Notes: a model not told the origin generated them from the sequence alone. 32,384 nucleotides of DNA from Rhodoferax sp. (GCA_029865845.1 JARXAM010000112.1:1-32384); one strand, 5' to 3'; shown: positions 20,475 to 29,953, counted from the stretch's first letter. Numbers and translations are program-made.

Positions 20475-21265
20475 TTCAAGCGTGCCAAGCGATCCTTGGC
20501 CGCACTGGCTGCCTCCGAGCCGGGGTAACTGGCCAGCAGATCTTCCAGCGTTTTCTTGGCAGCTTTGGTCTCTTTCAACTCGAGTTGACAGTTGGCCAAT
20601 GCGAGCAAAGCTTCTGGCGCGCGCACATGGTCTGGGGAACTCTGAACCACTGCGCGGAAGTTGGTCTGCGCGTCCTTGTAGTCTTTGTTGGCGTACTGGG
20701 CACTGGCCAGCCAAAAAGTAGCCGACGGCCTGTAGCCAGATGCCCCGTAACGATTTAGAAAACCTTCGAGCAAGGTTTGTGCACCAGAAAACTCGCCTTT
20801 GCGAAACAGCGCAAACGCGGCATCGAAATCCCGCTTTTCGCCGGGCTCCGCCAAAAACTCTCGTCCGTCCACAGTGACCTTGGCGGGCTCAAGTTTGCGC
20901 AAGCGTTCCTCGAAAAGCTGGGTAAGGTCTTTTTGCTTGCGCTGGGTTTCTGCCACATCGCGTGCGACTTGCTCCCACTGCCCACGCATTTTGGCGGACT
21001 CGGCGCGGCTCGCTTCGAGCTGATTTTGCAGTTCGAGGAGCGAGCGCCTCAATTGCGTCAACTCATCGGCGTTGCGACGGGATTCGTCCGAAATTTTTTG
21101 GTCTGCGTCCGTGCGCTGTGCCTCAATACGCTGACGCAAATCCAAAATGGCGCGACGCGCTTCCTCGTCATCAAACAGCCCCGCGATCGATTGACCCATG
21201 CCCAGGCACATACACAGGGCCACTGACCCTGTATGCAGAAACCTCGTCATCCGAGCGCGCGTCAT
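20471..21265 (-). CDS. cpoB: Cell division coordinator CpoB (YbgF)
   Basis: A periplasmic protein of 264 residues with an N-terminal signal peptide ending near QSIAG, a coiled-coil segment (about 35-105, rich in Arg, Glu, Gln and Leu) and a C-terminal TPR domain (about 130-264, starting at DFDAAFALFRKGEFSGAQTLLEGF, shown in part). In E. coli CpoB trimerises, binds TolA and links outer-membrane constriction to peptidoglycan synthesis. Start taken as ATG 21265, 2 nt after the pal stop; ATG 21250 would also give a workable signal peptide. Its 3' end overlaps tcdA by 4 nt. Confidence 0.92.
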   Translation of the reverse strand: MTRARMTRFLHTGSVALCMCLGMGQSIAGLFDDEEARRAILDLRQRIEAQRTDADQKISDESRRNADELTQLRRSLLELQNQLEASRAESAKMRGQWEQVARDVAETQRKQKDLTQLFEERLRKLEPAKVTVDGREFLAEPGEKRDFDAAFALFRKGEFSGAQTLLEGFLNRYGASGYRPSATFWLASAQYANKDYKDAQTNFRAVVQSSPDHVRAPEALLALANCQLELKETKAAKKTLEDLLASYPGSEAASAAKDRLARLK

Positions 21266-21267
21266 GG

Positions 21268-21810
21268 TCAACGGTAGCTAAATTCAGCGCGACGGTTCTT
21301 GGCCATGGCAGCTTCGGTGTTACCGATGGCGGCAGGCTTCTCTTTGCCATAGCTGATGGCTTCCAGCTGGGCCTCAGACACGCCTTGCAACTGCAGTGCC
21401 TTGCGGACTGCTTCAGCACGCTTTTGGCCCAAGGACAGGTTGTACTCGCGCCCACCGCGCTCGTCAGTGTGGCCTTCGATGGTGGCCTTGCGGGCCTTGT
21501 CCGCTCTGAGGTACTTGGCGTGCGCCTCCACAGTGCTTTGGAATTCGGGGCGGATCACAAAGCTGTCGTAGTCAAAGTACACGGTTTTCAGTGCATCACC
21601 AGGCACCTGGTCACGCGCGTTTTTGTCCAGATTGGTGGACGCTGCAGTGCCGCCGGACACGCCAGAAGTGTCTGCCTGCTTGGACGCGCCTGCATCAGAC
21701 GACACAACCTGCCCGCTCTTGTCCTCGACCTTCACGGAATCGAGCTTGACAGAAGACGCACATGCGCTCAACAGCGCAACCACGGACATGACGAATACCA
21801 ATTTTTTCAT
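21268..21810 (-). CDS. pal: Peptidoglycan-associated lipoprotein Pal
   Basis: A 180-residue outer-membrane lipoprotein. The signal peptide ends in the lipobox LSAC with lipidated C17, and residue +2 is Ala, consistent with outer-membrane sorting. A short Ser/Ala/Thr-rich linker leads to an OmpA-like peptidoglycan-binding domain with YFDYDSFVIRPEF and EGHTDERGGREYNLSLGQKR. Start ATG 21810 is supported by GGAG 7 nt upstream; the in-frame upstream codon at 21840 has no signal-like sequence. Flanked by tolB (33 bp) and cpoB (2 bp). Confidence 0.97.
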   Translation of the reverse strand: MKKLVFVMSVVALLSACASSVKLDSVKVEDKSGQVVSSDAGASKQADTSGVSGGTAASTNLDKNARDQVPGDALKTVYFDYDSFVIRPEFQSTVEAHAKYLRADKARKATIEGHTDERGGREYNLSLGQKRAEAVRKALQLQGVSEAQLEAISYGKEKPAAIGNTEAAMAKNRRAEFSYR

Positions 21811-21843
21811 TGCCTGACTCCAAATAAAAATGAACTGCAAAAA

Positions 21844-23109
21844 CTATTTCTGAACGGGACCCCAGTCAGGCTCCCGTATGTCGCCGGCTTGTCCGGCGAG
21901 CCGGGCCTTGACACGGCCGTCCAGCGTGGTGGTCATCAGCGCCTCTTTGCCCTGCAACACGGTCGCAAAAATGATCAACCGGCTATTGGGTGAGAAGCTG
22001 GGATTTTCATCCGCAAACGTGTCCGTCAACGCGGACACGCTACCGCTTGCCAAATCCATGAGGTGAAGTTTAAACGCCCCATTGACCCTAGAAATGAAAG
22101 CCAGCCACTTTCCGTCCGGACTTAACGCCGGCGAGATGTTGTAGTTTCCGCTGAAGGTCACCCGTTCCGCGTTGCCGCCAGACGCCGGGACACGGTATAT
22201 CTGCGGCGAACCACCCCGGTCGCTGACAAAGTAGATGGTTTTGCCGTCGGCGGTGTAGACCGGCTCGGTGTCGATCGCGGAGGACTGCATCAATCGCCGA
22301 GGCTCACCGCCATTGGCATCCATGAGGTAGAGCTGGGAGCCCCCATCTCGACTCAGGGTCAGCGCAATCGTGCGCCCGTCAGGCGACCAGGCAGGCGCAC
22401 TGTTGGAGCCCTTGAAGCTGGCGACAAGGCGCTGTTTGCCTGTGGCAAGTTCGTGAACATAGACTGCGGGCTTGCGTGTTTGGAATGACACATACGCCAA
22501 CTGGTTGCCGCTGGGCGACCAGGTGGGCGAAATGATTGGCTCGTTGTTAGGGGGCAAGGCGACTTGCGCGTTTTCGCCATCCGCATCAGCCACCCATAGG
22601 GTGTACAGCCCACTGGTCTTGGTCACGTAGGTGATGCGGCTGGTGAAGGCACCCTTGTCGCCAATCAACTTTTCGTACACAAAATCGGACACCTTGTGCG
22701 CGGCAAAGCGCAGGTCTTGCGCGTTCACGGCTTGGATCAGTCCGCCCAAGTCTTGGTTACGCACGGTGTCCCAGAGTCTGAATCGCACATCAAATCGTCC
22801 GTCAGCCAATCGGGTCACACTGCCCGCTACCAGGGCGTCGGCACCGCGTTGGCGCAGTGCGCCCAGATCGGGACGCGCCAGCTCGTCCATGCCTGCAATG
22901 CCCTCTTGTGCCTTGAACTGCCCACTGCGCTCCAAATCGGCCTGAACGATAGCGCCAATTTTTTGCGGAGCGAGTTCGTCACCACGAAACAAGGACATGG
23001 CGATCGGGATTTGGGTCGCACCTACGCCCGAAACCTCGACCCTGAACTGGGCCTGCGCCTGCAATGCGGCAGCCCCCCACAAACACACCATCAAGAATTT
23101 CTTCATCAT
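21844..23109 (-). CDS. tolB: Tol-Pal system periplasmic protein TolB
   Basis: A 421-residue periplasmic beta-propeller protein with an N-terminal signal peptide (about 1-21, ending LQAQA). The N-terminal alpha/beta domain (about 25-160) follows. The C-terminal six-bladed propeller shows repeated WSPDG/SPDGK-type motifs ([50 protein letters not shown]). TolB bridges Pal and TolA. Start ATG 23109, followed by a second ATG. tolQ, tolR and tolA, usually upstream, are absent; the preceding same-strand gene is a glycosyltransferase ending 10 bp away. Confidence 0.97.
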   Translation of the reverse strand: MMKKFLMVCLWGAAALQAQAQFRVEVSGVGATQIPIAMSLFRGDELAPQKIGAIVQADLERSGQFKAQEGIAGMDELARPDLGALRQRGADALVAGSVTRLADGRFDVRFRLWDTVRNQDLGGLIQAVNAQDLRFAAHKVSDFVYEKLIGDKGAFTSRITYVTKTSGLYTLWVADADGENAQVALPPNNEPIISPTWSPSGNQLAYVSFQTRKPAVYVHELATGKQRLVASFKGSNSAPAWSPDGRTIALTLSRDGGSQLYLMDANGGEPRRLMQSSAIDTEPVYTADGKTIYFVSDRGGSPQIYRVPASGGNAERVTFSGNYNISPALSPDGKWLAFISRVNGAFKLHLMDLASGSVSALTDTFADENPSFSPNSRLIIFATVLQGKEALMTTTLDGRVKARLAGQAGDIREPDWGPVQK

Positions 23110-23119
23110 CGTTCCATTG

Positions 23120-23971
23120 TCACTTTCTGAACACACGGGCATTGGCGAAGCCCAGCGTCTCGCGGTAGCCCACGGTGGCATCAACTTGTTGGGTCGCCAT
23201 GCGCTCACGCACGCGCTGCGCATTGCAATTTTCGAGATCCCTGTTGGCTTCACGGTGCCACAGGTGGTACACCTCGGTTGCAAAAAAACCGTCCTTGCGC
23301 ACCAAGCCCGCATTGTGCAGGCGAAGCACAAAATCGGCATCCTCATGGCCCCACCCTACGAAGGTTTCATCAAAACCGTTGACGGCGATGTAATCCTTTT
23401 TCCACACTGCCATATTGCAACTGCGTATGCCTTTCCATCGGAACTGTCGCTGAAGACGCAGTGCGAAATCTGGCAATCGAAAAGTGCCTGCCACTTTGCT
23501 GCAGTTGCCTGCCAGTCGCCAACCCCACCACACCCACCACGGCCGCGGTGCAAGAACCACCTTCCCTTGCGTCACTCGGCGGGTGAACGGCTCGCTCAGC
23601 AACACCCTGCTCCCATTAACGAAGCAGCCAGGCTGCGACAACGTGCGATGCCTGTGAACGAAATCGACGTCTGGCACGCAATCGCCATCCAAAAACACAA
23701 GGTAGTCGCCCCGCGCCTGGGCCACACCAAGATTTCGCACTTTCGAGGCGGTAAACCCCACATCAGGATGCCAAACATGCACCAAGGGAAAGCGCCATGT
23801 ATGCGGCGAACTTTGGATGCTGGCAACGTGCCCCTCGTCAGAACCGTCGTCTGCCACCACGACCTCAAAATTTTTGTCTGTCTGCGCGTCCAATGCCGTG
23901 AGCACACAGTGAAGGGCGTCGCTGCGGTTGTACGTTGTGACGACAACGGAAATCAGATGGGTGTGGGGCAT
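23120..23971 (-). CDS. Glycosyltransferase family 2 with galactosyltransferase-like C-terminus
   Basis: A 283-residue GT-A-fold transferase. The N-terminus [15 protein letters not shown] and [11 protein letters not shown] is the classic GT2 nucleotide-sugar-binding start; DGD (95-97) is the metal-binding DXD. A segment containing [17 protein letters not shown] and [13 protein letters not shown] resembles the C-terminal domain seen in galactosyltransferase-like GT2 enzymes. Substrate and acceptor are unknown; context suggests a surface glycan or LPS core. It is divergent from the WaaE-like gene (96 bp apart) and sits 10 bp upstream of tolB on the same strand, so its promoter may contribute to tolB transcription. 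The frame continues upstream of ATG 23971 only as antisense of the next gene. Confidence 0.9.
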   Translation of the reverse strand: MPHTHLISVVVTTYNRSDALHCVLTALDAQTDKNFEVVVADDGSDEGHVASIQSSPHTWRFPLVHVWHPDVGFTASKVRNLGVAQARGDYLVFLDGDCVPDVDFVHRHRTLSQPGCFVNGSRVLLSEPFTRRVTQGKVVLAPRPWWVWWGWRLAGNCSKVAGTFRLPDFALRLQRQFRWKGIRSCNMAVWKKDYIAVNGFDETFVGWGHEDADFVLRLHNAGLVRKDGFFATEVYHLWHREANRDLENCNAQRVRERMATQQVDATVGYRETLGFANARVFRK

Positions 23972-24067
23972 TTTCGAATAGACTAGGCCGCCTTGTTTGC
24001 AGAGCCACGAGGCCGCTCGGAACTCAGTTGGACTGAGAAGCTGCGATGCGCCAAATGTTATCACCCC

Positions 24068-24862
24068 ATGCCCACCATTTCTGTCTACATCATCGCCTTC
24101 AACGAAGTTGAAAAAGTCCGCGCTGCCATCGAAAGCGTGCTGTGGGCAGACGAAATTGTGTTGGTGGACTCCCACAGCACAGACGGCACAGCCGAGATCG
24201 CCCAGCAACTGGGTGCCAAGGTGGTTCAGGTGGACTTCAAGGGGTTTGGAGACTTGCGCAACCGCGCCATCGATGCCTGCAGCATGGACTGGATTTTCAG
24301 CTTGGATGCTGACGAGCGCTGCACCCCGCAAGCCGCACAAGAAATCAAGCAGCTGGTGGCTGCACAGGACGCGCCCGACGTCTATCACACCCCTCGTCGC
24401 AATTTTTTCATGGGGCGTTGGATCCGCCATTCGGGGTGGTACCCGAACTATCGGCAGCCCCAATTGTTCCGTCGTGGCGCCATGCGTTACGACCTCAAGC
24501 CGGTACACGAAGGGTATGTGCTGCAAACCCAACGCCCCTTGGGTTACATGAAGCAGGCCATCTGGCAGTTCCCGTTCAAAAATATCGCAGAGGTCATGCA
24601 CAAGGCGAACCGGTACTCCAGCTTGGGGGCCGAGAAGATCGTGCACAAAAAAATCAGCATGGCCAGCGCGCTTTGGCACGGGAGCTGGTCATTTTGGAAG
24701 CACTATGTTTTCAAGGCGGGTTTTTTGGATGGTTGGGCGGGGTTTGTTATTGCCCTGGGCAACTTTGAAGGCACGTTTTACCGCTACGTAAAAGCCATGG
24801 AAATACAACAACAGTCGCGCTGGAACACCCCTCCGCGCCAGCTGCCTACTCACCATGACTAA
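24068..24862 (+). CDS. WaaE/KdtX-like LPS core glycosyltransferase (GT2)
   Basis: A 264-residue GT2 enzyme. MPTISVYIIAFNEVEKV and LVDSHSTDGT form the sugar-nucleotide fold; DAD (80-82, in FSLDADERC) is the metal site. The central RNFFMGRWIRHSGWYPN block and the later QLFRRGAMRYDLKPVHEG are characteristic of the WaaE/KdtX group, which adds glucose or a related sugar to the inner core heptose of LPS. Acceptor specificity cannot be read from sequence. It begins the + strand glycan cluster, opposite the GT2 gene, and its stop overlaps the MsbA-like start by 8 nt. Confidence 0.88.
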   Translation: MPTISVYIIAFNEVEKVRAAIESVLWADEIVLVDSHSTDGTAEIAQQLGAKVVQVDFKGFGDLRNRAIDACSMDWIFSLDADERCTPQAAQEIKQLVAAQDAPDVYHTPRRNFFMGRWIRHSGWYPNYRQPQLFRRGAMRYDLKPVHEGYVLQTQRPLGYMKQAIWQFPFKNIAEVMHKANRYSSLGAEKIVHKKISMASALWHGSWSFWKHYVFKAGFLDGWAGFVIALGNFEGTFYRYVKAMEIQQQSRWNTPPRQLPTHHD

Positions 24863-26588
24863 GCACGACCGGGCTCTGTACTTTCGACTGCTCAGGTTTT
24901 TGCGGCCTTATGTGAGGGTGTTTTTGGTCGCCGTGCTGTGCATGGTGGGTACGGCGGCAACCGAACCCGTGTTTCCAGCAATCCTGCGGCATTTGCTGGA
25001 CAGCGGTTTCAAGGCCGCCAATGCGCAGATGGTATGGCTGATTCCGCTCAGCATCGTGCTGCTTTTTATGGCCCGTGGCGTGCTGTCGTTCCTCACCAAT
25101 TACTTGATGACATGGGTGTCCACCCGCTTGGTGGTGGATCTTCGCCGCGCCATGTTTGACAAGCTGCTGGGCAACCCCACGCAAGCGTTTCAAACTCAGC
25201 CGGCATCGCAATGGATTGCACGCCTTCTGTATGACGTGGACAACATCAACCAAGCCGCCACCAATGTGCTGGTGACTGCCATCCGCGAGTCACTTACCGC
25301 AATCGCCCTATTGGGCTACTTGCTGTACCTGGACTGGAAACTGACCCTGGTAACCCTGACCGTCGGACCAGTGATCGCCCTTTTGATTCAAAGTTTCGGA
25401 CAGCGGATTCGCAAAGCTAGCCGTGCCAGCATGGAGTCCATGCGCGCGGTGGCCCACACCATTGAAGAGACCACGGCAGCGCATAAAGTCATCAAGATCT
25501 ATGGCGGCCAAGCCCAACAAAGAGACCGCTTCCACGCCGTCACAGAGAGCTTTCGCCGCAGCATGATGAAAGAGGCGGTTCCTGCGTCTGCGTTAACGCC
25601 CATCACGCACATGACCGCTTCGGTAGCGATGGCGTTCATCATCTTCATGGCCTTGAGCAACGCGATGGGGCAAGCGGGCGACTCCCCAGGTGGCTTCGTC
25701 TCGTTCATTACCGCCATGCTGCTGTTGATCGCCCCCATCAAGCAGCTCACCACCATCAGCCCCATTCTGCAGCGCGGACTTGCCGCTTGCGAGAGTGTGT
25801 TTGCAGTGCTGGACGCCCCGATCGAAGCCGATACGGGAACCACCCAACTTCGCGAGTGCAAGGGGAACATCCGGTTTGAAGGGGTGCGCTTTCACTACCC
25901 AGCGGCAGAAAAGCCGGCCTTGGACGGCATTGACCTGGATATCCAGGCTGGCCAGACGGTGGCGGTTGTCGGTGCGTCGGGCGGCGGAAAAAGCACGCTC
26001 GCTGCGCTCGTACCACGCTTTTACGCACCCAGCGCTGGGCGCATCACCATTGATGGCGTGGACATCCAAACCCTGACGCTTGCGAGCCTGCGTGACAACA
26101 TCGCACTGGTAAGCCAAGACATCGTTTTACTCAACGACACCCTGCGCGCCAACATCGCATTTGGCCAAACACGCGGCGCGGATGACCAACGCATTCGCGA
26201 GGCAGCCATCGCCGCCCACGCTTGGGAATTCATCGCGCAGCTACCCCATGGTCTGGATACCCTGACGGGGGAAAACGGCACTGCCCTGTCTGGGGGGCAA
26301 CGCCAGCGCATTGCCATCGCCAGAGCGCTCATTAAAAACGCCCCCATCCTTATCCTCGACGAGGCGACCTCCGCGCTGGACAGCGAGTCGGAACGGATGG
26401 TGCAAGACGCGCTCACCACCCTGATGGCCAACCGCACCACCCTGGTCATTGCTCACCGACTCAGCACCATTGAGCGGGCAGACCGTATCGTGGTGATGGA
26501 CCAGGGGCGTGTCGTGGAGTCGGGAGACCACGCCAGCCTGATGCAGCGCAATGGCTACTACGCCAATTTGCAGAGATTGCAGTCATGA
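24855..26588 (+). CDS. msbA: MsbA-like lipid A / lipid-linked glycan ABC exporter
   Basis: A 577-residue half-transporter: an N-terminal six-helix exporter domain (about 1-320) fused to an ABC ATPase domain. Walker A is GASGGGKST near 373-381, the Q loop is ALVSQDIVLLNDTL, the signature is LSGGQRQRIAIARAL, Walker B is ILILDEATSALDSESE, and the H loop is VIAHRLSTIERADRI. MsbA flips core-lipid A across the inner membrane. Context with core glycosyltransferases and an O-antigen ligase supports the lipid A role, but other lipid-linked glycans cannot be excluded. It overlaps the WaaE-like gene by 8 nt and the deacetylase by 4 nt. Confidence 0.88.
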   Translation: MTKHDRALYFRLLRFLRPYVRVFLVAVLCMVGTAATEPVFPAILRHLLDSGFKAANAQMVWLIPLSIVLLFMARGVLSFLTNYLMTWVSTRLVVDLRRAMFDKLLGNPTQAFQTQPASQWIARLLYDVDNINQAATNVLVTAIRESLTAIALLGYLLYLDWKLTLVTLTVGPVIALLIQSFGQRIRKASRASMESMRAVAHTIEETTAAHKVIKIYGGQAQQRDRFHAVTESFRRSMMKEAVPASALTPITHMTASVAMAFIIFMALSNAMGQAGDSPGGFVSFITAMLLLIAPIKQLTTISPILQRGLAACESVFAVLDAPIEADTGTTQLRECKGNIRFEGVRFHYPAAEKPALDGIDLDIQAGQTVAVVGASGGGKSTLAALVPRFYAPSAGRITIDGVDIQTLTLASLRDNIALVSQDIVLLNDTLRANIAFGQTRGADDQRIREAAIAAHAWEFIAQLPHGLDTLTGENGTALSGGQRQRIAIARALIKNAPILILDEATSALDSESERMVQDALTTLMANRTTLVIAHRLSTIERADRIVVMDQGRVVESGDHASLMQRNGYYANLQRLQS

Positions 26589-27301
26589 AGATACCCATTT
26601 TGATGTACCACCAAATCGACGCGCCACCACCACGAGGCACGCCGTTGCGGGGGCTGACTGTAGCCCCCGCGTCGTTTGCATGGCAAATGCGAATGCTGCG
26701 TTTGCTGGGCTACCAAGGACTCTCCATGCGCGACCTGGAGCCGTATCTTTCGGGAGATAAACAGGGCAAAGTGGTAGGCCTCACGTTTGACGATGGCTAC
26801 CTCAACAACCTGACCCACGCACTGCCCGTGCTGCAAGCGAATGGGTTTACCGCAACGTGCTACGCAGTGAGCAGCATGCTGGGCGGTACCAATGTATGGG
26901 ATGCTGGCAAGGTGGCACCAAAACCCTTGATGGGACGCAGCGACTGGCTCGCTTGGCACAACGCGGGAATGGACGTGGGTTCCCACACGCAGACCCATGC
27001 AAATTTGAAGGTACTTTCGGATGAGGAGTCACTCCAGCAGATAGTGCAATCCAAGGAAGACTTGGAGCGCATGCTGAATGCAGAGGTGCGCCATTTTTGC
27101 TACCCCTACGGGTGGTTTGAAGCACACCATGCCGATATGGTCCGCTCTGCAGGCTACGCCAGCGCGACCAGTACCCGCAGAGGTCGCGCACAGGCGGGCG
27201 ACGACCTGTTTAATCTTCAGCGCATCATGATTGCGCGGGCGACCAACCCATTGCAGCTCTTCATGAAAGTGGCCACGGCTTACGAGGACAAACGCGCATG
27301 A
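26585..27301 (+). CDS. NodB-type polysaccharide deacetylase
   Basis: A 238-residue carbohydrate esterase family 4 enzyme. Metal-site motif 1 is TFDDGY (D69 catalytic base, D70 ligand) and motif 2 is SHTQTH (H134 and H138). HFCYPYGWF contributes to the groove. No signal peptide or membrane helix is evident, so it may act in the cytoplasm on a nucleotide sugar or a lipid-linked glycan. In other LPS clusters such enzymes deacetylate an N-acetyl sugar. It overlaps msbA and the next gene by 4 nt each. Confidence 0.9.
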   Translation: MKIPILMYHQIDAPPPRGTPLRGLTVAPASFAWQMRMLRLLGYQGLSMRDLEPYLSGDKQGKVVGLTFDDGYLNNLTHALPVLQANGFTATCYAVSSMLGGTNVWDAGKVAPKPLMGRSDWLAWHNAGMDVGSHTQTHANLKVLSDEESLQQIVQSKEDLERMLNAEVRHFCYPYGWFEAHHADMVRSAGYASATSTRRGRAQAGDDLFNLQRIMIARATNPLQLFMKVATAYEDKRA

Positions 27302-28185
27302 GGCCACTGGTCCTTTACTGTAAGAGCTACAGCACCGACGTCAAACGCGTCGCCCGACTCGCGCAATCGGTGCAACGGTACAACGTGGACGGGATTCCGA
27401 TTTACGTGTCGGTTCCGCAGGCAGATATGGCTTTGTTTCGCGAACACTTGGTGGGTAGCTCTGCGCAACTGATCACCGATGAAAGCATTCTGCAGGCATC
27501 TCCAAAGATCAATCTGGCCCAGGTTGGCCGAATGCATGGAAGCATGGCCCAGCAAGTCATCAAGTCCGAGTTCTGGCGACTCGGGCTGTCGGACAGTTAT
27601 GTCTGCTTGGATTCCGACGCAATCTTCATACGTTCTTTCACTACGCATGACTTCCTAGCGCCTGACGGGTATCCCTACAGTGTTCTGGATGAAGCACACG
27701 ACCTGCTGGAAGACGCCGTGCGGCATGGACGTGCACGAATTGTGGAGAACTTTGCACGTGAGGCAACACAAGTACAAGAGCTGTTTGGACGCCCCGGTCG
27801 ACGTTACAGTTTTGGACCTTTTCCGCTCGTCTGGCACAGGAACGTGTGGGAATCGCTTCACATACATTACCTGCAACCGCGGTCCATGCACTTTGCAGAT
27901 GCCATCTCGCAAGCACCGATCGAGTCACGTTGGTATGGAGAAGCGCTACTGGCCTACAAGGCCATTCCCCTTCATCCCTGCCAATCGCTATTCAAGGTTT
28001 ACCACTATGCGTGGCAATTCGATCACGATAGCCGCCGTGGAATCACCAATGAGCACCTAAAAAACCTCTATTGCGGGGTGATCTACCAATCCGCTTGGGA
28101 GCGTGACATGGATTGGCCAGAAGAGGGGGGGACATGGATGTCCCGTTTGAACAGAAAAATCAGGCGCTTACTAGGACGCATCTAG
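27298..28185 (+). CDS. DUF6492-like putative glycosyltransferase
   Basis: A 295-residue protein resembling the DUF6492 family, often found in polysaccharide clusters. The start LVLYCKSYSTDVKRVARLAQ and IPIYVSVP look like a GT-A-type fold, and LDSDAIFI (D105, D107) is a likely DXD metal site. No characterised activity is known to me. It starts in a 4-nt overlap with the deacetylase. Its base composition is intermediate between the GC-rich genes upstream and the AT-rich genes downstream. Confidence 0.75.
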   Translation: MRPLVLYCKSYSTDVKRVARLAQSVQRYNVDGIPIYVSVPQADMALFREHLVGSSAQLITDESILQASPKINLAQVGRMHGSMAQQVIKSEFWRLGLSDSYVCLDSDAIFIRSFTTHDFLAPDGYPYSVLDEAHDLLEDAVRHGRARIVENFAREATQVQELFGRPGRRYSFGPFPLVWHRNVWESLHIHYLQPRSMHFADAISQAPIESRWYGEALLAYKAIPLHPCQSLFKVYHYAWQFDHDSRRGITNEHLKNLYCGVIYQSAWERDMDWPEEGGTWMSRLNRKIRRLLGRI

Positions 28186-28222
28186 CGCGACGCACATCGC
28201 CAAAACACCAGCGAGACCCCAA

Positions 28223-28975
28223 ATGACTTATTCGATCGTAATTACGACCTTTGACAAGCGATTTAACGAGTTTCTCATTCCTTTAATACAAAGTATCAAA
28301 CGCGAACGCCCTGAAGTCGAGATTATCATCACCGCCAACGGCTCCGCTAGAGCGAACTTTAACGATGGATACCGTAGTGCCTTACTCGCGTTTTTAGCAA
28401 CCCAATACAACTGTTTTCCGATTGTTTTTCCAAATTTTCAATCGCTTGCAAAAATGTGGAATCGGGGAATTTTGACAGCGAGCTATGACAGGGTTTTAGT
28501 TCTTAATGATGACTTACGCATTCCGTCAGAGAATGAAGGTGATTTCTTTGCTGCATTTGAACAAGCGCTCCACAGGCAGCCCGGAACATTCAAGATTAAT
28601 GGAAGTTTTTCTCACTATGTAATAGAAAAACGTGAACTGATCGATGTCGGCTTCTTCGATGAGCGGCTTTTGGGACTTGGAGAGGAGGATGGAGATTTCT
28701 TCTGGCGCTACCACGAAAAATTCGGCAAAGAAATACCATCGATAACGCTGCCAAATATCGACAACATTAACTCCGACATTGCGGATGACGGATACACCAA
28801 GGGCATTCGTACTGCAGCAAAATTTAATCGGGACTATATCAAGAATGTCAAATACAAGGAAGTCCTCTTGGGTGGCTACCGTGGCATGTTCGACAAACGT
28901 GTAAAAAAGCAAGTTGCAGACGAATTACAGTATCCCTACGAGTTATTTTACAGGGAAAACAAAGAACGAGTTTAA
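28223..28975 (+). CDS. GT2-like glycosyltransferase, AT-rich
   Basis: A 250-residue protein with a GT2-like N-terminus (YSIVITTFDKRFNEFLIPLI, then IIITANGSA) and NDD at 95-97 as a probable metal site. The later segment DVGFFDERLLGLGEEDGDFF resembles the acceptor-side motif of GT2 enzymes. Donor and acceptor are unknown. The gene is clearly more AT-rich than the MsbA-like gene and uses A/T-ending codons freely. It follows the DUF6492 gene by 37 bp, the first real gap in the + strand cluster, and marks the start of the AT-rich block. Confidence 0.8.
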   Translation: MTYSIVITTFDKRFNEFLIPLIQSIKRERPEVEIIITANGSARANFNDGYRSALLAFLATQYNCFPIVFPNFQSLAKMWNRGILTASYDRVLVLNDDLRIPSENEGDFFAAFEQALHRQPGTFKINGSFSHYVIEKRELIDVGFFDERLLGLGEEDGDFFWRYHEKFGKEIPSITLPNIDNINSDIADDGYTKGIRTAAKFNRDYIKNVKYKEVLLGGYRGMFDKRVKKQVADELQYPYELFYRENKERV

Positions 28976-28998
28976 TATAAACTTTGTTTTTCAGGACC

Positions 28999-29946
28999 AT
29001 GTCTACACGCAAAACGATACGTATAGCCCTACTGGGGGTTGCAGAAGACTATCAAAACTCGCTCATACCCATAATCATAAGTAGTTTGGGATACAAGATT
29101 GAATGGATCCGAACTGTCAATGCGGATCTCGTCATATTCGGCCCCTTCTTCAATGCAAATAATGCATTCCGCTGGGCGCCAAGACCGTTACGCCCCGTTC
29201 TTCAATCTTGGGTTCGGCGATTACGCTCTACCGAGCGACCACTAACGCTATTTCAAACTGCCGAGAATGTGCGCCATAACCACATTCCTTGCGACTACGC
29301 ATTAAGCTTTGACTTGGCAGTCAGTGATTCCTCGCATTATCGCTATCCGTATTGGATGGAGATGTTAGACTGGTCCGGGGAAGGGGTTATCGGTAACACA
29401 AACCCAAGATTTGGATGCTTGTTAACACCTGAACGCTTAATTCAGCCGTTGGGAACTGCGTTTCTCCAGAAAGCCCGCAAAGCTGCAATATTCGCCAGTC
29501 ATCAGAGAGAACCACGAGCAACATTGATACGAAAGTTGCGCGAACACATTGAAGTGGACGGATTCGGCCCAGTTTTTGATGCGTCGGTGTTACATCATTC
29601 TGACAGCACCTTTACAAAGCGTGAAGTATTAAAAGGTTACGCCTACAACCTTTGTCCAGAAAACAGTCTCTACCCAGGTTATTACACAGAGAAAATAGTA
29701 GAAGCTTTTTATGCAGATAGTCTGCCGCTAGCCTGGGTTGACGAATGCGTATCCATCGACTTCAACCCAAATGCAATGATTAATCTTGCGCCAATGATGA
29801 AAGACAATTTTAGGGATTTAGCTCAAATCTTAGGCAACGAAGCACTCCTTCAGCAAAAGTCTGATGAACCATTGCTATTCCAGCGGCCTAGCATTGAGCC
29901 CCTCAAAGCATTTTTGAAAAATGTCATTACTGACGCACTCACCTAA
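28999..29946 (+). CDS. Glycosyltransferase family 10 (alpha-fucosyltransferase-like)
   Basis: A 315-residue protein. The block NLCPENSLYPGYYTEKIVEAF (given in part as CPENSLYPGYYTEKI), near residues 217-237, corresponds to the conserved donor-binding motif of GT10 alpha-1,3/1,4-fucosyltransferases. Upstream TAENVR and RYPYWM also fit. No membrane anchor is evident. Activity on GDP-fucose is plausible from family knowledge, but no GDP-fucose synthesis genes (gmd, fcl) are in the window. ATG 28999 is chosen; an in-frame TTG at 28984 is possible. AT-rich, 23 bp after the preceding gene. Confidence 0.82.
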   Translation: MSTRKTIRIALLGVAEDYQNSLIPIIISSLGYKIEWIRTVNADLVIFGPFFNANNAFRWAPRPLRPVLQSWVRRLRSTERPLTLFQTAENVRHNHIPCDYALSFDLAVSDSSHYRYPYWMEMLDWSGEGVIGNTNPRFGCLLTPERLIQPLGTAFLQKARKAAIFASHQREPRATLIRKLREHIEVDGFGPVFDASVLHHSDSTFTKREVLKGYAYNLCPENSLYPGYYTEKIVEAFYADSLPLAWVDECVSIDFNPNAMINLAPMMKDNFRDLAQILGNEALLQQKSDEPLLFQRPSIEPLKAFLKNVITDALT

Positions 29947-29953
29947 ACAGGAA

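Noticed and set aside
23972..24679. Upstream extension of the minus-strand GT2 gene to 519 codons
   Set aside because: The extra part is antisense to the WaaE-like gene; the GT2 fold begins at the ATG at 23971 with a typical N-terminus.
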